From assembly GCA_024234635.1 (NCBI GenBank), contig JACKNX010000017.1, positions 1 through 64,000 of the forward strand: 64,000 bases of DNA, written 5' to 3'. The position numbers and the translations under genes were made by a program. The notes below the pieces were generated by a model, which saw only the letters and a list, made by a program, of their open reading frames with translations, was not told where the DNA came from and did not search any database. Each line of letters opens with the position of its first letter. The stretch's first letter is position 1. Source of the DNA: Pseudomonadales bacterium (GTDB lineage Bacteria; Pseudomonadota; Gammaproteobacteria; Pseudomonadales; Azotimanducaceae). This document shows, in pieces, positions 25,842 to 34,987 of this stretch.

Positions 25842-25862
25842 GGGCGCGGGAACACCGCGCCC
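25842..25862. terminator. Perfect 8-bp hairpin between convergent genes
   Basis: GGGCGCGG (25842-25849) pairs with CCGCGCCC (25855-25862) across a GAACA loop. It fills the 39-bp gap between the converging ends of the unknown gene and the nitroreductase gene. No T-run on either strand, so termination strength is uncertain. Confidence 0.5.
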
Positions 25863-25869
25863 TGCGGAA

Positions 25870-26520
25870 CTACCGATACGCGGTACCGAACTGGCCGTCG
25901 AACACCATCTCCTCCACCGGCCGCCGGCTGATGGTGCCGTGGCCGCCACCCACCGGATAGCCTATGGGTACGAAAGCGGCGGTGTACCAGCCTTCGGGCA
26001 GTTTCAGCAAAGGCCGCACACGCGCTTCTTCCGCGCACAGCAGGGTCGTGAGCACACAGCCCAGCCCCTCGTTGCGGCAGGCGAGCAACAGGTTCTGTAC
26101 CGCCGGGTAGATCGAGCCGCCGCCAACGACGCTGGGACGGTCGAGGGCCGCATCCGTGATTGTCATGCGGTCGGGATTGAAGCAGAAGACCGCGATGACG
26201 GGAGCCTCGTGCAGGTGGCGGGACAGGTAGGTCGCGGCGTTCAGTGCCCGTGCGGACTTGTCCCGCTCAGCGGGCGGCATGTGCGCCATGTGCCCTTCGT
26301 ACTTTGGCGCGTAGGCATCCCAATGCGGACGATACAGATCTTCCAGCGCCTGTTTGGTTGCCGCATCCTTCACCACCACAATGCGCCAGCCCTGGTGATT
26401 GCCGCCCGTTGGTGCCCATGTTGCCGCGGTGAGCACGCGACGCAGCACAGCGTCCGGAATCGGCTCGGGACGCAGGCGGCGTACCGCGCGCAGGGTACTC
26501 ATGGCGTCATAGAGTTCCAT
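25870..26520 (-). CDS. Nitroreductase family protein
   Basis: A 216-residue FMN-dependent nitroreductase-fold protein. It begins MELYDAMSTLRAVRRLRPEPIP, the typical R-x-x-R FMN-phosphate site. TWAPTGGNHQGWRIVVV is the second FMN segment, and SIYPAVQNLLLACRNEGLGC is the dimer-interface helix. It should use NAD(P)H to reduce nitro groups, quinones or flavin-like substrates. ATG 26520 lies 8 bases after AAGGGG; an alternative ATG at 26526 would overlap the upstream stop. Confidence 0.9.
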   Translation of the reverse strand: MELYDAMSTLRAVRRLRPEPIPDAVLRRVLTAATWAPTGGNHQGWRIVVVKDAATKQALEDLYRPHWDAYAPKYEGHMAHMPPAERDKSARALNAATYLSRHLHEAPVIAVFCFNPDRMTITDAALDRPSVVGGGSIYPAVQNLLLACRNEGLGCVLTTLLCAEEARVRPLLKLPEGWYTAAFVPIGYPVGGGHGTISRRPVEEMVFDGQFGTAYR

Positions 26521-26522
26521 GT

Positions 26523-27320
26523 TCATTTCCCCTTGCTGCTGTAGCTCACGCCCATGCCGGCGCGTACGTCGTTGTTCACGCCGTAGGGCGCGATCGGGTA
26601 GCGCAGGCCGTTGCGGCTGAGTGCTTCCAGGCCGGCGATGATTTTCGGCAGGAACGCGGGGGGCAGGGCCATGAGCAGTTCGTCGTCCTGCACGCCGCCG
26701 TAACGCCGCTCGGCGAAACACGGAATGGACAGGCTCGGCTCGCCGGTGGCCAGTGCCCGGCCCCAGCTGTCCGCGCAAGCGGACTCGCCGACGCAGCCCC
26801 ATTCGAGTTTCCTGTAGCCCGTCCACTGCAGGCCGTTGATGAACAGGATCATCTGCGCCGGGGTCGCGTAGATGAGACAGATGTCCGGTGGATTCAAGCG
26901 GTTGGCGGCCAGCGGGCTGACCGCCATCGCCTCGAACTGACCGAACGGCACGACGTCCATCGCGTGCTGATGCGCACTGGCGTCTTCCTGCGTGCCATAC
27001 CAGACGCCGGTCATGCGATCGCCCGACAGCCATTCGTCGTTGCGTGGATGCAGGCCGATGACGGTGCCGCACTGGGCGCCGACAAGGTCGTCCATGGTGA
27101 TCCCCACCGTCCAGCCGTTGCGGGAAGCCTGGCCGACGATCTGGTCCGTGGTGTGCACGTCCTTCGGACGCCGGATGCGGGGAATGGCTTCCATCTCCGC
27201 GCGGGTGCGGAACAGTTTCATGCCGATGGGCGTGGTGCGCAGGCGCAGCAGTCGGTTGAGATCGTCCACCACGGCGGCGCCGTCGAAGGACGTGAGATCG
27301 GTGGCCAAGAGGTCGCTCAT
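26523..27320 (-). CDS. DUF169 domain-containing protein
   Basis: This 265-residue protein has the DUF169 features LRTTPIGMKLFRTRAE near residue 30, ICLIYATPAQMILFINGLQW in the middle and WGCVGESACAD, where a conserved Cys follows. Function is unknown for the family. It sits between a nitroreductase and an alpha/beta hydrolase on the minus strand. Its start overlaps the end of the upstream hydrolase gene by 4 bases, so the genes from the enoyl-CoA hydratase to the nitroreductase look like one operon. Confidence 0.88.
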   Translation of the reverse strand: MSDLLATDLTSFDGAAVVDDLNRLLRLRTTPIGMKLFRTRAEMEAIPRIRRPKDVHTTDQIVGQASRNGWTVGITMDDLVGAQCGTVIGLHPRNDEWLSGDRMTGVWYGTQEDASAHQHAMDVVPFGQFEAMAVSPLAANRLNPPDICLIYATPAQMILFINGLQWTGYRKLEWGCVGESACADSWGRALATGEPSLSIPCFAERRYGGVQDDELLMALPPAFLPKIIAGLEALSRNGLRYPIAPYGVNNDVRAGMGVSYSSKGK

Positions 27321-28258
27321 GGGGTGACTCCCAGTCGGTGGTGAAGGAATTCGCGGATCACGGTGACGAGTCGCTCGGGTTCATCGTAATGCACCATATG
27401 CCCCGAATGGTGGAACGGGCAATGCTCGCCGCGGGGGAACAGGGCAGCACGGGCGTCCATCTCACCGGGCGCGTAGCGCCCGTCGAAGTCCGGCCGTTGA
27501 CCAAACTGCCCCAGCCAGTATTCGTGTGCCAGGTCGCCGCTGATCACCAGCGTCGGGCACTGCACCTGACGCCAGAAGCGTTCGCCTTCGCCGACGTCGG
27601 CGCGTACGAATACCGACGCCGCGTGGGGATCGAAGGCCCACACCAGGCGGCCGTCGGTGTCGCGTCGCGTTGCCTGGCGGGCAATGGCCAACGCCGCAGT
27701 ATCCGCCAGGCGCGGATTGTTCCGCTTCAGTCTCCCCGCGGCCGCTTCCACGGTGCCCAGATCGCGCGGGGGCGCATCATCCGCGAAGCGTGAGAGCAGG
27801 CGCTGGCGATAACCGGCGAGCCATTGCGCCTCGTTGCCGGTATCCGGCAGTGCCGGCGGTCCGAGCCCTTCCACCAGTACCAGGCCCCGCACCAGTTCAC
27901 CAAACACGGCGGCAAAGCGTGAGGCGATCTGCCCGCCCAGACTGTGCCCGATGATGACCACCGGCTCCTGCACGTGATCCTCGATCACGCGGTAGAGGTC
28001 GTGAATGAAGTGTTCCATGGCGTAGGCGTCAGAGCGGTCGCTGGCGCCGTGGCCCCGCTGGTCGGGCAAGACCAGGCGGTGGCGGTCGGCAAACGGTGCG
28101 GCAACCGGCAGCAGGCTGTGCGCCACGTCGCGCAGCCCGTGCAGGAACAGCAGAACGGGCGCCTGGGGTGCCGGAGTCGCGGGCGCGCCGCTGTCGTAGA
28201 TACGCAGGCGCACGCCGCGCACCGTGAGATCGTGCGCCTGCAGGTCCAACGCGGCCAA
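27317..28258 (-). CDS. Alpha/beta hydrolase
   Basis: About 313 residues. LLFLHGLRDVAHSL holds the oxyanion HG motif, and VVIIGHSLGGQIASRF is the nucleophile elbow (Ser). The acid is probably in the region after LVISGDLAHE, and SGHMVHYDEPE near the end carries the His. Substrate unknown. The start is uncertain: TTG 28258 gives the fullest domain, and TTG 28249 is an alternative. It overlaps the enoyl-CoA hydratase stop region by none to a few bases, which fits a coupled operon. Confidence 0.82.
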   Translation of the reverse strand: MAALDLQAHDLTVRGVRLRIYDSGAPATPAPQAPVLLFLHGLRDVAHSLLPVAAPFADRHRLVLPDQRGHGASDRSDAYAMEHFIHDLYRVIEDHVQEPVVIIGHSLGGQIASRFAAVFGELVRGLVLVEGLGPPALPDTGNEAQWLAGYRQRLLSRFADDAPPRDLGTVEAAAGRLKRNNPRLADTAALAIARQATRRDTDGRLVWAFDPHAASVFVRADVGEGERFWRQVQCPTLVISGDLAHEYWLGQFGQRPDFDGRYAPGEMDARAALFPRGEHCPFHHSGHMVHYDEPERLVTVIREFLHHRLGVTP

Positions 28259-28259
28259 A

Positions 28260-29090
28260 TCAGTCGCTGCTGAGGCGTTTGAAGGCCGGCGGGCGCTTCT
28301 CCAGGAAGGAGCGCACACCCTCCTTGAAGTCATCCCGGGCCAGCGACTCGGCCATCCAGTCATTGGATTCGCGCACGGATTCGCCGAGCTGCATGTTCAG
28401 GTGCCGGTATACCTGAGCCTTCATCACCTTCAGCGAGGTGGGGGAGGCGACCCTGGCGATATCGGCGATGTAGTCGACTGCCGCCTGACAGGCTTCACCC
28501 GTTTCGAGCAGGCGTTCCGCGAGGCCGAGGCGATCGGCTTCCACGCCGTCGAACTTGCGACCGCTCCACAGGATATCCAGCGCCTTGCCCGAGCCGATCA
28601 ATCGCGGGAGCAGCCAGCTGGCGCCATGTTCGGCGATGAGTCCGCGCTGGGAAAACGCGGTGGTGAACCTGGCCTGCTTCTCCACGAAACGCATGTCCGC
28701 AAGCAGCGCGAACACAAACCCCAGGCCGGCACAGGCGCCATTGATGGCCGCGATCACAGGTTTGCGAACGCTGAGCAGGTAGGTGAAGGCCACCTGGAAA
28801 TTGTCGCCCAGCGACGCATCGCCCGGGTTTGCTTCCAGGGCCGACAGGTCTTCGCGTGCACCGCCGCCGGCCGACATCGCGTTCAGCGCGTTCATGTCCA
28901 TGCCGGCGCAGAAGCCGCGTCCCGCGCCGGTGAGCACGATGCCAACAACCGCCGGGTCCTGTTCCGCTGCCGCGAGCGCGTGGCGAATTTCCGCCAGCAT
29001 GCGGTTGGTAAAGGCGTTCAGGGCGTCCGGCCGGTTCATGGTGATCACGGCCACCGGATCGCGTACGTCGTAAACAATCTCCTGATACAT
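28260..29090 (-). CDS. Enoyl-CoA hydratase/isomerase family protein
   Basis: This 276-residue crotonase has the first oxyanion-hole segment GAGRGFCAGMDMNALN and the second AAINGACAGLGFVFALLADMRF. GLIAEHGASWLLPRLIG contains a likely catalytic Glu. The C-terminal helix RESNDWMAESLARDDFKEGVRSFLEKRPP is standard. It hydrates trans-2-enoyl-CoA or isomerises the double bond in beta-oxidation. It leads the minus-strand operon with the hydrolase, DUF169 and nitroreductase genes. Confidence 0.92.
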   Translation of the reverse strand: MYQEIVYDVRDPVAVITMNRPDALNAFTNRMLAEIRHALAAAEQDPAVVGIVLTGAGRGFCAGMDMNALNAMSAGGGAREDLSALEANPGDASLGDNFQVAFTYLLSVRKPVIAAINGACAGLGFVFALLADMRFVEKQARFTTAFSQRGLIAEHGASWLLPRLIGSGKALDILWSGRKFDGVEADRLGLAERLLETGEACQAAVDYIADIARVASPTSLKVMKAQVYRHLNMQLGESVRESNDWMAESLARDDFKEGVRSFLEKRPPAFKRLSSD

Positions 29091-29210
29091 GGGTACCTTC
29101 CTTCCCCGTCGTGTGTTTGTCGGCGACTCTACCACGGGCTTCCCGGCGCCTGCGTCATCACGGCGGATTGCATCGTGACCCGGGGCGCTCGGCGACGGTA
29201 TCATCCGTCG

Positions 29211-29984
29211 GTGAATCGCCATCTCCGCCGCTTTGTCATTTTCGTGGTGTTGCTGCTCGCGGCAGGCGGGGGCGCGATGTGGTGGTTCGGGGTCGCGCCA
29301 GCGCTGCTGCTCGATAGCGCCCGACGCGAAAATCCCGTGCTGCTCTACGACTTCTCCGGGCTCGGTGACGTCGCGGAGGACCCGGAGGTCGAACGCACAC
29401 GACAGGCCCGACTGGTGGCGGTGCAGGCGGAGGGCGGCGCGTTTCTGTTTCACGGTCGCCTGCTGCAGGTGCTGGATGGTCGGCTCGCCGGGGCGGAATG
29501 GCAGGCGCTCGACATTTATCGATTCGGTTCCGGCGCGGATTATCTGCGCATGCGCACGGCACCTGGTCAGGGCGGGCGAGCCAGCGAAGCGCGCCGGCGG
29601 CTGGTACTTGCGTCTGGCCAGGGTGATGCCGTCGAGCCCGTCCCCGATGCCGGCGTTCGCCTGATCTGGGTGTTCCGGCGCCGCGACGATCATGCATTCG
29701 ACTCGGTGGAGGGGTTTGTCGGCACGTTAAGCGCGCGCGGAGCGACCGGTATTCATCGGGCGGAGGTCGAGACCTACGAAGGCAAAGATGCCTGGGACCT
29801 GGTGCTGACCTGTGCGTTCCCGTCGCGGGAAGCAGCGCTGGCCTGGTACCGCGACACCCGCACCCGCACCGAACTGGCCATCATGAAGAGCCGTTTCGCA
29901 TCGACGGCGGGGATGCTCTACCTGCCGATCCGGCCCGGTGGTGGTCCTGGCAGCACGGCGGATGGCCGGGCTGACACCGAGTAG
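29211..29984 (+). CDS. Membrane-anchored hypothetical protein
   Basis: This 257-residue protein has one N-terminal membrane segment (FVIFVVLLLAAGGGAMWWF, residues 9-27) and no other. The rest is a soluble, probably periplasmic, mixed alpha/beta domain with no motif I recognise. The GTG start at 29211 is read just before the MNRHLRRF sequence. The gene is isolated and divergent from the enoyl-CoA hydratase gene, so it has its own promoter region. Confidence 0.7.
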   Translation: MNRHLRRFVIFVVLLLAAGGGAMWWFGVAPALLLDSARRENPVLLYDFSGLGDVAEDPEVERTRQARLVAVQAEGGAFLFHGRLLQVLDGRLAGAEWQALDIYRFGSGADYLRMRTAPGQGGRASEARRRLVLASGQGDAVEPVPDAGVRLIWVFRRRDDHAFDSVEGFVGTLSARGATGIHRAEVETYEGKDAWDLVLTCAFPSREAALAWYRDTRTRTELAIMKSRFASTAGMLYLPIRPGGGPGSTADGRADTE

Positions 29985-29991
29985 TGTGAGG

Positions 29992-30012
29992 TGCTCCTGC
30001 CTTGCAGGGGAT
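29992..30012. terminator. Weak hairpin between convergent genes
   Basis: CTCCTGC pairs with GCAGGGG across a 3-base loop, with one mismatch, in the 35 bp between the hypothetical gene and the TonB receptor. Low confidence. Confidence 0.25.
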
Positions 30013-30019
30013 TGCTGTT

Positions 30020-32086
30020 TCAGAAATAGAGCGTCGCCGAGGCGCGCCAGGTGCGTGGTTCCAGCGGATGGAAATGCACGTCATCCATCCCGTCAGCGGA
30101 CTCACTGGCCAGTCGCGATGTGTAGAAGTACGAGATGTCGTGATCGCGGGAATCGAGCAGGTTGAAGGCATCCAGGCGATACTCGACCGCCCGGTAGCGC
30201 CAGGCGAGCCCCAGATTGACCAGGGTGCTCGACGCCGCGCGCACACTATCGTCTTCAACCAGCGACGCCGGTCCCAGATGTCGTAGCTTCAGACTGGCGG
30301 AGAGGCCGTTTCGCCAGGAGGCGTCCACACCCAGATTGAACGTGGATTCGATTGCGCCGGGAATGTGGTCCTGTGCGTCCTCCGTGTCTCGCAGTCTTGC
30401 CCGGGTGCGAGTCCATGCGGCATGCATCGCCAGCCAGTCCAGCGGCTGCCAGAACAGTGTCACTTCGCCGCCGAGGCGCTGGCTGCCGGTATTGGTTTCC
30501 GTCGTGCCGGCATCGCCCACGAAGACAAGCTCGGAATCGAGGCGGAGCGCGAACAGTGCCAGCGAAAGATTGAAGGTCCGGCCGCGTTCGAATCGCAGGC
30601 CAATTTCCGAGCCGGTGGAAGCCACGAGCGCTGGTACGGGATCCGCAGCATCGCCGGTTAGCGGATCCGTTCGGATCGTCGCGCCGCGTACGTCGTTGGA
30701 ATGCATCCCGCGCCCGAAGTTGACGAATGCGGCCAGGTTGTCAGCCACCCGCCAGGTCAACCCGAGTTTCGGGCTCCACTGCGCGTCCGAACCGTCGCCA
30801 CCGTTTGCCGGTTGCAGTGCGCTGACATCCCAGCGATAGCCGTCCAGGCGCAGCCCGGCGTGCAGAGTCAGGGCATCCATCAGCGCAAGATCCATGTCGC
30901 CGAACAGACCGAGGGAACCCTCCGCTACGCTGTCCGCCCGGATCGGGTCGATGCTGGCTCCCGCCAGGGTGTGAGAGAGTTCCAGGCGTCGTATATCGTC
31001 CAGACGCAGATCCGCGCCCCATCGGGTTTCCAGCCTCCGCTCGCCCCAGTCGAAATCGTTCGCGGAGCGCACCGTCATGCCGTGGATCCGGCGCCTGTCC
31101 CCTTGCAGGAACTGGTCACCGTTGACGGGATCTTCAAGGAAATAGGTGAAGTTGCTGAGAAGGCGAAACCGGTAGTCCACTGTGTAGGCCGTGACTTGCC
31201 AGGCATCGGTCCTGAAATCTGCGGTGAGTGCGTAGCGGCTGGTAGCGCCGCCGAGATCGGGATCGATGTTGCCGCGCCGGCTGATCTGACCGGATGCCAC
31301 CGCCCGTTCAGGAATCTGGTCCGTGCTGTTCCATCGGGCGTCATACGCATGCAGTGCCAGTCGCGTTTCCACCGACCCATACGTTGCGCGCCGGCTCGCA
31401 TAGGCCCTGTTGGCGCGTGAATCCTCGTTCAGCACCCACGGCCCATCGTAGTGCGTGACGTCCACGGCGCCCAACCAGGATTTCCCGCCTGCCGTGTCGG
31501 TGCCTACGATGGCCAGCGCGCGTGCGTAGCCGTTCTGGCCGCCGGAAAGCAGGGCCTGGTTCTGCCTGGCGCGGTCGGCGTACTGGAAATCGACGCTACC
31601 TGCTGAGGAGAAATCGCCAACGGTGGCATGGTAGGGGCCCTTCCGGTACCAGGTGGTGGTCACCAGCTCCGGAATCATGAAATTCAGATCGAGATAGCCC
31701 TGGCCATGTCCGTGCGTGCGCATGTTCAGCGGCACGCCGTCCAGGGTGGCGGCGAAGTCGGTACCGTGATCCAGATTGAAGCCACGCAGGAAATACTGGT
31801 TGGCCTTGCCGGTTCCCGAGTGCTGGGTTGCCACCATCCCGGGGACTGCTTCCACCAGTTCGCCCACCCGCAGCAGGGGTGGCAGCCGCAGGTCGTCGAG
31901 CGCCACCATACCTTCGGAGGCGGAACGCGTCTGCCCGATCAGGGGTTGGGCGCGTCCGTAGACGATAATCTCCTCCAGCGAGGGTGTGTGGCTTTCGTGC
32001 GCTACCACGGGGCAGGTGAGGAGGATGGTTGCCAGGCACGCAGCGGGACTGCCAAGGCGGGCACAGAGGTCAGCGAACCGGTACAT
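30020..32086 (-). CDS. TonB-dependent outer-membrane receptor
   Basis: This 688-residue protein has a signal peptide (MYRFADLCARLGSPAACLA..., cleavage near VAHES) and a TonB-box-like EEIIVYGRA at about residues 38-46. The plug domain has LLRVGELVEAVPGMVA and ANQYFLRGFNLDHGTDFAATLDGVPLN, read as two motifs. The beta-barrel ends with a C-terminal aromatic (SATLYF). It should take up a ligand across the outer membrane with TonB energy; the ligand is unknown. The start overlaps the methyltransferase end by 17 bases. Confidence 0.92.
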   Translation of the reverse strand: MYRFADLCARLGSPAACLATILLTCPVVAHESHTPSLEEIIVYGRAQPLIGQTRSASEGMVALDDLRLPPLLRVGELVEAVPGMVATQHSGTGKANQYFLRGFNLDHGTDFAATLDGVPLNMRTHGHGQGYLDLNFMIPELVTTTWYRKGPYHATVGDFSSAGSVDFQYADRARQNQALLSGGQNGYARALAIVGTDTAGGKSWLGAVDVTHYDGPWVLNEDSRANRAYASRRATYGSVETRLALHAYDARWNSTDQIPERAVASGQISRRGNIDPDLGGATSRYALTADFRTDAWQVTAYTVDYRFRLLSNFTYFLEDPVNGDQFLQGDRRRIHGMTVRSANDFDWGERRLETRWGADLRLDDIRRLELSHTLAGASIDPIRADSVAEGSLGLFGDMDLALMDALTLHAGLRLDGYRWDVSALQPANGGDGSDAQWSPKLGLTWRVADNLAAFVNFGRGMHSNDVRGATIRTDPLTGDAADPVPALVASTGSEIGLRFERGRTFNLSLALFALRLDSELVFVGDAGTTETNTGSQRLGGEVTLFWQPLDWLAMHAAWTRTRARLRDTEDAQDHIPGAIESTFNLGVDASWRNGLSASLKLRHLGPASLVEDDSVRAASSTLVNLGLAWRYRAVEYRLDAFNLLDSRDHDISYFYTSRLASESADGMDDVHFHPLEPRTWRASATLYF

Positions 32087-32777
32087 GGGGCCCCTGGACG
32101 GTATGTTGCGCGGAATTTTCCCCGAGTGGACGACACTGGAACAGCCGGACTGTCCGGTACTCGTCGAACTCCCCCAGATTCGGCAACGTCAGCGCCTCGA
32201 TCTGCCCCGTCTCAACGAAGTCGTTGCGTTCCAGGGAGCGGATACGCGAATCCGCGACGAGGATATCGCGCCCCTTGTCGAACGCCTGGTCCAGCAATGC
32301 AAAGTTGGCGCGGTCGTACAGCACGTCGGCCAGCAGCACGATGTCCACCGGAGCCTGGAGCACTTCCAGGTTGTCGATGATGTCCAGCTGCACGCCGTTC
32401 AGCCTGGCGTTGACGTCAGTGGCCAGCCGGGCGTCAGCGTCGATGTCGCAGGCGATGACCCGTGCGGCGCCTGCCAGTGCGGCGGCAATCCCGGCGATAC
32501 CTGAGCCCGAACCGACGTCGAGCACTGTTTTGCCCTGCACCCGGGCCGGCGTTTCGAGCAGCGTGCGCGCCAGCGCCAGGCCGCTACCCCAGCAGAACGC
32601 CCAGTACGCCGGGCGGGCCAGCACGGCATGCATCAGCTCCGGGGCCAGCGGTCCCGTCTGATAGTCGGCGTTGATCAGGGCGAGGCGCAGCCCGTGGCAG
32701 GCCGGGAGTTCGACAACCTCCAGCCGGGCGTCCGGAAGTGTGGCGTGCAGGCGTGCCTGGAGCTCGGGAATGGGCAT
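32070..32777 (-). CDS. PrmA/ETFB-type lysine methyltransferase-like protein
   Basis: A 235-residue SAM-dependent methyltransferase. It has WAFCWGSGLALARTLLE, typical of ribosomal L11- or electron-transfer-flavoprotein-type methyltransferases. VLDVGSGSGIAGIAAAL is SAM motif I, and ADVLYD is the post-motif Asp-x-x-Tyr. Its 3' end overlaps the TonB receptor start by 17 bases, so translation is coupled. ETFB methyltransferase would fit a genome rich in acyl-CoA dehydrogenases, but PrmA-like proteins cannot be told apart by eye. Confidence 0.82.
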   Translation of the reverse strand: MPIPELQARLHATLPDARLEVVELPACHGLRLALINADYQTGPLAPELMHAVLARPAYWAFCWGSGLALARTLLETPARVQGKTVLDVGSGSGIAGIAAALAGAARVIACDIDADARLATDVNARLNGVQLDIIDNLEVLQAPVDIVLLADVLYDRANFALLDQAFDKGRDILVADSRIRSLERNDFVETGQIEALTLPNLGEFDEYRTVRLFQCRPLGENSAQHTVQGPHVPVR

Positions 32778-32818
32778 GGGCGGGCATGGTAACAGGCCGC
32801 CGCATGCCCGCGATGCCG

Positions 32819-33004
32819 TCAGATGTGGCTGGCGTAGCGTCTGATGAGCAGCAGACCGCCGATGCCGATCAGCGCGAGCACGAGGGGCAGAAAATCCACC
32901 CAGGGCGCATCTGTCGCCGCGGCGGTGACCGGCGCGATCGTGTCCGACGCCCAGGGACTGATACCGGGCACGATGAGAAGACAGAGCATCGGGATGTGTC
33001 GCAT
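32819..33004 (-). CDS. 61-residue envelope protein with signal peptide and C-terminal membrane anchor
   Basis: A good ribosome-binding site (AAGGAGG) precedes ATG 33004. Residues 1-20 form a signal peptide (MLCLLIVPGISPWAS). Residues ~37-55 form a membrane helix (LPLVLALIGIGGLLLI) followed by RRYASHI. Hydrophobic segment plus Arg-Arg at the C-terminus is reminiscent of protein-sorting tails, but no PEP or GG motif is present. Function unknown. It is divergent from the gene at 33080. Confidence 0.65.
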   Translation of the reverse strand: MRHIPMLCLLIVPGISPWASDTIAPVTAAATDAPWVDFLPLVLALIGIGGLLLIRRYASHI

Positions 33005-33079
33005 GGTCTCCCTCCTTGCAGTGACCAGCCGGGAAGGAATGCTACAGTCCGCCTCCGCCTGGCAGGGTAGGAGGATGTG

Positions 33080-33610
33080 GTGCGGTGTAAGTGGCATGTA
33101 ACTGCGATCTCGGCGCTGGTGTTCCTGTGGCCATCTGTGCCTGCCGCGGCGGGAGAAGGAGGACCGTGCGATGGCGCGGCGTTCCGACAGTTCGATTTCT
33201 GGCTGGGCCACTGGGCGGTGACGGTGAAGAACGGCCGCCCGGCGGGACACAACACGATTGTGTCCGACCAGCAGGGTTGCCTGCTCATGGAGCACTGGCA
33301 GGGCGTGGGTGGCGCCACCGGGCGCAGCGTGAACTTCTATGACCCCGAGCGGCAGCGCTGGCGGCAGGTCTGGGTGGCCCCGGGAACGGTGATCGATATC
33401 GAAGGCGGCCTGGAAGCGTCGGGCATGCGATTGACCGGAACCATCGTCTACGTTCCGGCAGGTAACCGGCGCCCGTTTCGTGGTCTGTGGACACCGCTGG
33501 CGGACGGCCGGGTGCGGCAATATTTCGAGGAGCAGGGCGAAGACGGCGCCTGGCAGTCGTGGTTCGAGGGTTTCTACACGCCCGCCGAGGCGGAGTCAGC
33601 GGGCGGGTAA
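33080..33610 (+). CDS. Secreted DUF1579-like protein (lipocalin-like)
   Basis: About 176 residues with a signal peptide (WHVTAISALVFLWPSVPAAA). The mature part begins FRQFDFWLGHWAVTVKNG, the FDFWLGxW motif of a widespread lipocalin-like hypothetical family. MEHWQGVGGATGRSVNFYDP follows, as in DUF1579-type proteins. Function unknown. The GTG at 33080 gives better spacing from TAGGAGG than GTG 33077; both are plausible. Confidence 0.75.
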   Translation: MRCKWHVTAISALVFLWPSVPAAAGEGGPCDGAAFRQFDFWLGHWAVTVKNGRPAGHNTIVSDQQGCLLMEHWQGVGGATGRSVNFYDPERQRWRQVWVAPGTVIDIEGGLEASGMRLTGTIVYVPAGNRRPFRGLWTPLADGRVRQYFEEQGEDGAWQSWFEGFYTPAEAESAGG

Positions 33611-33679
33611 CATGGACAAGACGCGGGGACTCTGGTTTGATCGCGGGTTTCGCAGCCACCTGAATTGGGAGACACCGGG

Positions 33680-34825
33680 ATGCCCATGATCCTGAACGAA
33701 GACCAGATCATGCTCAGAGACAGCGCCAAGGATTTCTGCACGAACGAGGCGCCGATCAGCCAGTTCCGCAAACTCCGGGACGAGCAGAACGCGGACGGCT
33801 TTGACCGTGCAACCTGGAAGGCGATGGTCGACCTCGGTTGGGCCGGCATTCCGTGGGCCGAGGAGCATGGCGGCAGTGGCTTTGGCTACAAGGGACTCGG
33901 TGTGGTCACCGAAGAAACCGGTCGCACGCTGCTGGCCAGTCCGCTATTCGCCACGGTATGGGTGGGCGGCACGCTGATCAATGTGGGGGGCTCCGACGCG
34001 CAGAAGTCCGATCTGCTGCCGAAAGTCGCGTCCGGTGAATTGCTGCTGGCGCTGGCACTCGAAGAATCGCATCGTCACGCTCCTTACAACATCGCCACCA
34101 AAGCGACGAAGTCCGGCAACGGCTACACATTGAGTGGCGAGAAAACCTTTGTGCTGGACGGTCACGTGGCGGACAAGCTGATTGTTGCCGCGCGCACGTC
34201 CGGCGACACCAACGGCCGGTCCGGCATCACGCTGTTCCTCGTCGATCGCAATGCCGCTGGTGTAAGTGTCAGCCGACTGAACCTGGTGGATTGCCGCAAT
34301 GCCGCGAAGGTGAGTCTGGCCAATGTTGCGGTGGATGCAGCAGCCGTGGTGGGGGCTGTTGACAAGGGGGCCGACGTGCTTGATCCGGCGTTGGACATTG
34401 CCCGCATCGGTCTTGCGGCGGAGATGTTCGGTGGCACCCAGGAGTGCTTCGAGCGTACCGTCCAGTACCTGAAGGAGCGCGAACAGTTCGGGGTGAAAAT
34501 TGGTACCTTCCAGGCGCTGAAGCATCGGGCCGCCAATATGTTCTGCGAAGTCGAACTGTCCAAGAGCTGCGTGCTGGAAGCGCTCACGGCGCTCGATGAG
34601 GGACGCAGCGCCGAGGACATCGCCAGGCTCGCCAGCCTGGCCAAGACCAAGGTGGGTGAGACGTATCATCTGGTTGCGCGGGAAGGCATCCAGATGCACG
34701 GTGGCATCGGCATGACGGACGAGTTCGACATCGGCTTTTTCATCAAGCGCCAGTCGGTTGCCGAGCAGACTTTCGGCGACGTCAACTTTCACCGTAACCG
34801 CTATGGTGAGCTGGAAGGCTATTGA
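33680..34825 (+). CDS. Acyl-CoA dehydrogenase (second)
   Basis: A 381-residue flavoprotein starting MPMILNEDQIMLRDSAKDF. WAGIPWAEEHGGSGFGY and LLLALALEESHRHAPYNI fall in the FAD-binding middle domain. The C-terminal REGIQMHGGIGMTDEFDIGFF is typical of acyl-CoA dehydrogenases acting on longer or cyclic acyl groups. The usual catalytic Glu position is not certain by eye. ATG 33680 follows GGGAGA. It stands alone on the plus strand before the deacylase gene. Confidence 0.9.
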   Translation: MPMILNEDQIMLRDSAKDFCTNEAPISQFRKLRDEQNADGFDRATWKAMVDLGWAGIPWAEEHGGSGFGYKGLGVVTEETGRTLLASPLFATVWVGGTLINVGGSDAQKSDLLPKVASGELLLALALEESHRHAPYNIATKATKSGNGYTLSGEKTFVLDGHVADKLIVAARTSGDTNGRSGITLFLVDRNAAGVSVSRLNLVDCRNAAKVSLANVAVDAAAVVGAVDKGADVLDPALDIARIGLAAEMFGGTQECFERTVQYLKEREQFGVKIGTFQALKHRAANMFCEVELSKSCVLEALTALDEGRSAEDIARLASLAKTKVGETYHLVAREGIQMHGGIGMTDEFDIGFFIKRQSVAEQTFGDVNFHRNRYGELEGY

Positions 34826-34987
34826 TCCCTGCGTGGCCGGTTCGCGAACGCGGATCGGTCGGTCCTGCCGAAATTGCGGGCGTTCGGACATGAGTAACGG
34901 CGCCCGTTCGCGAGCTTCATTGCGGGACGTGTGTCAGCTTGTCTGACGCCCTCCGTCCCTTGCCAACCCCTGACAGGAGATTCGACC

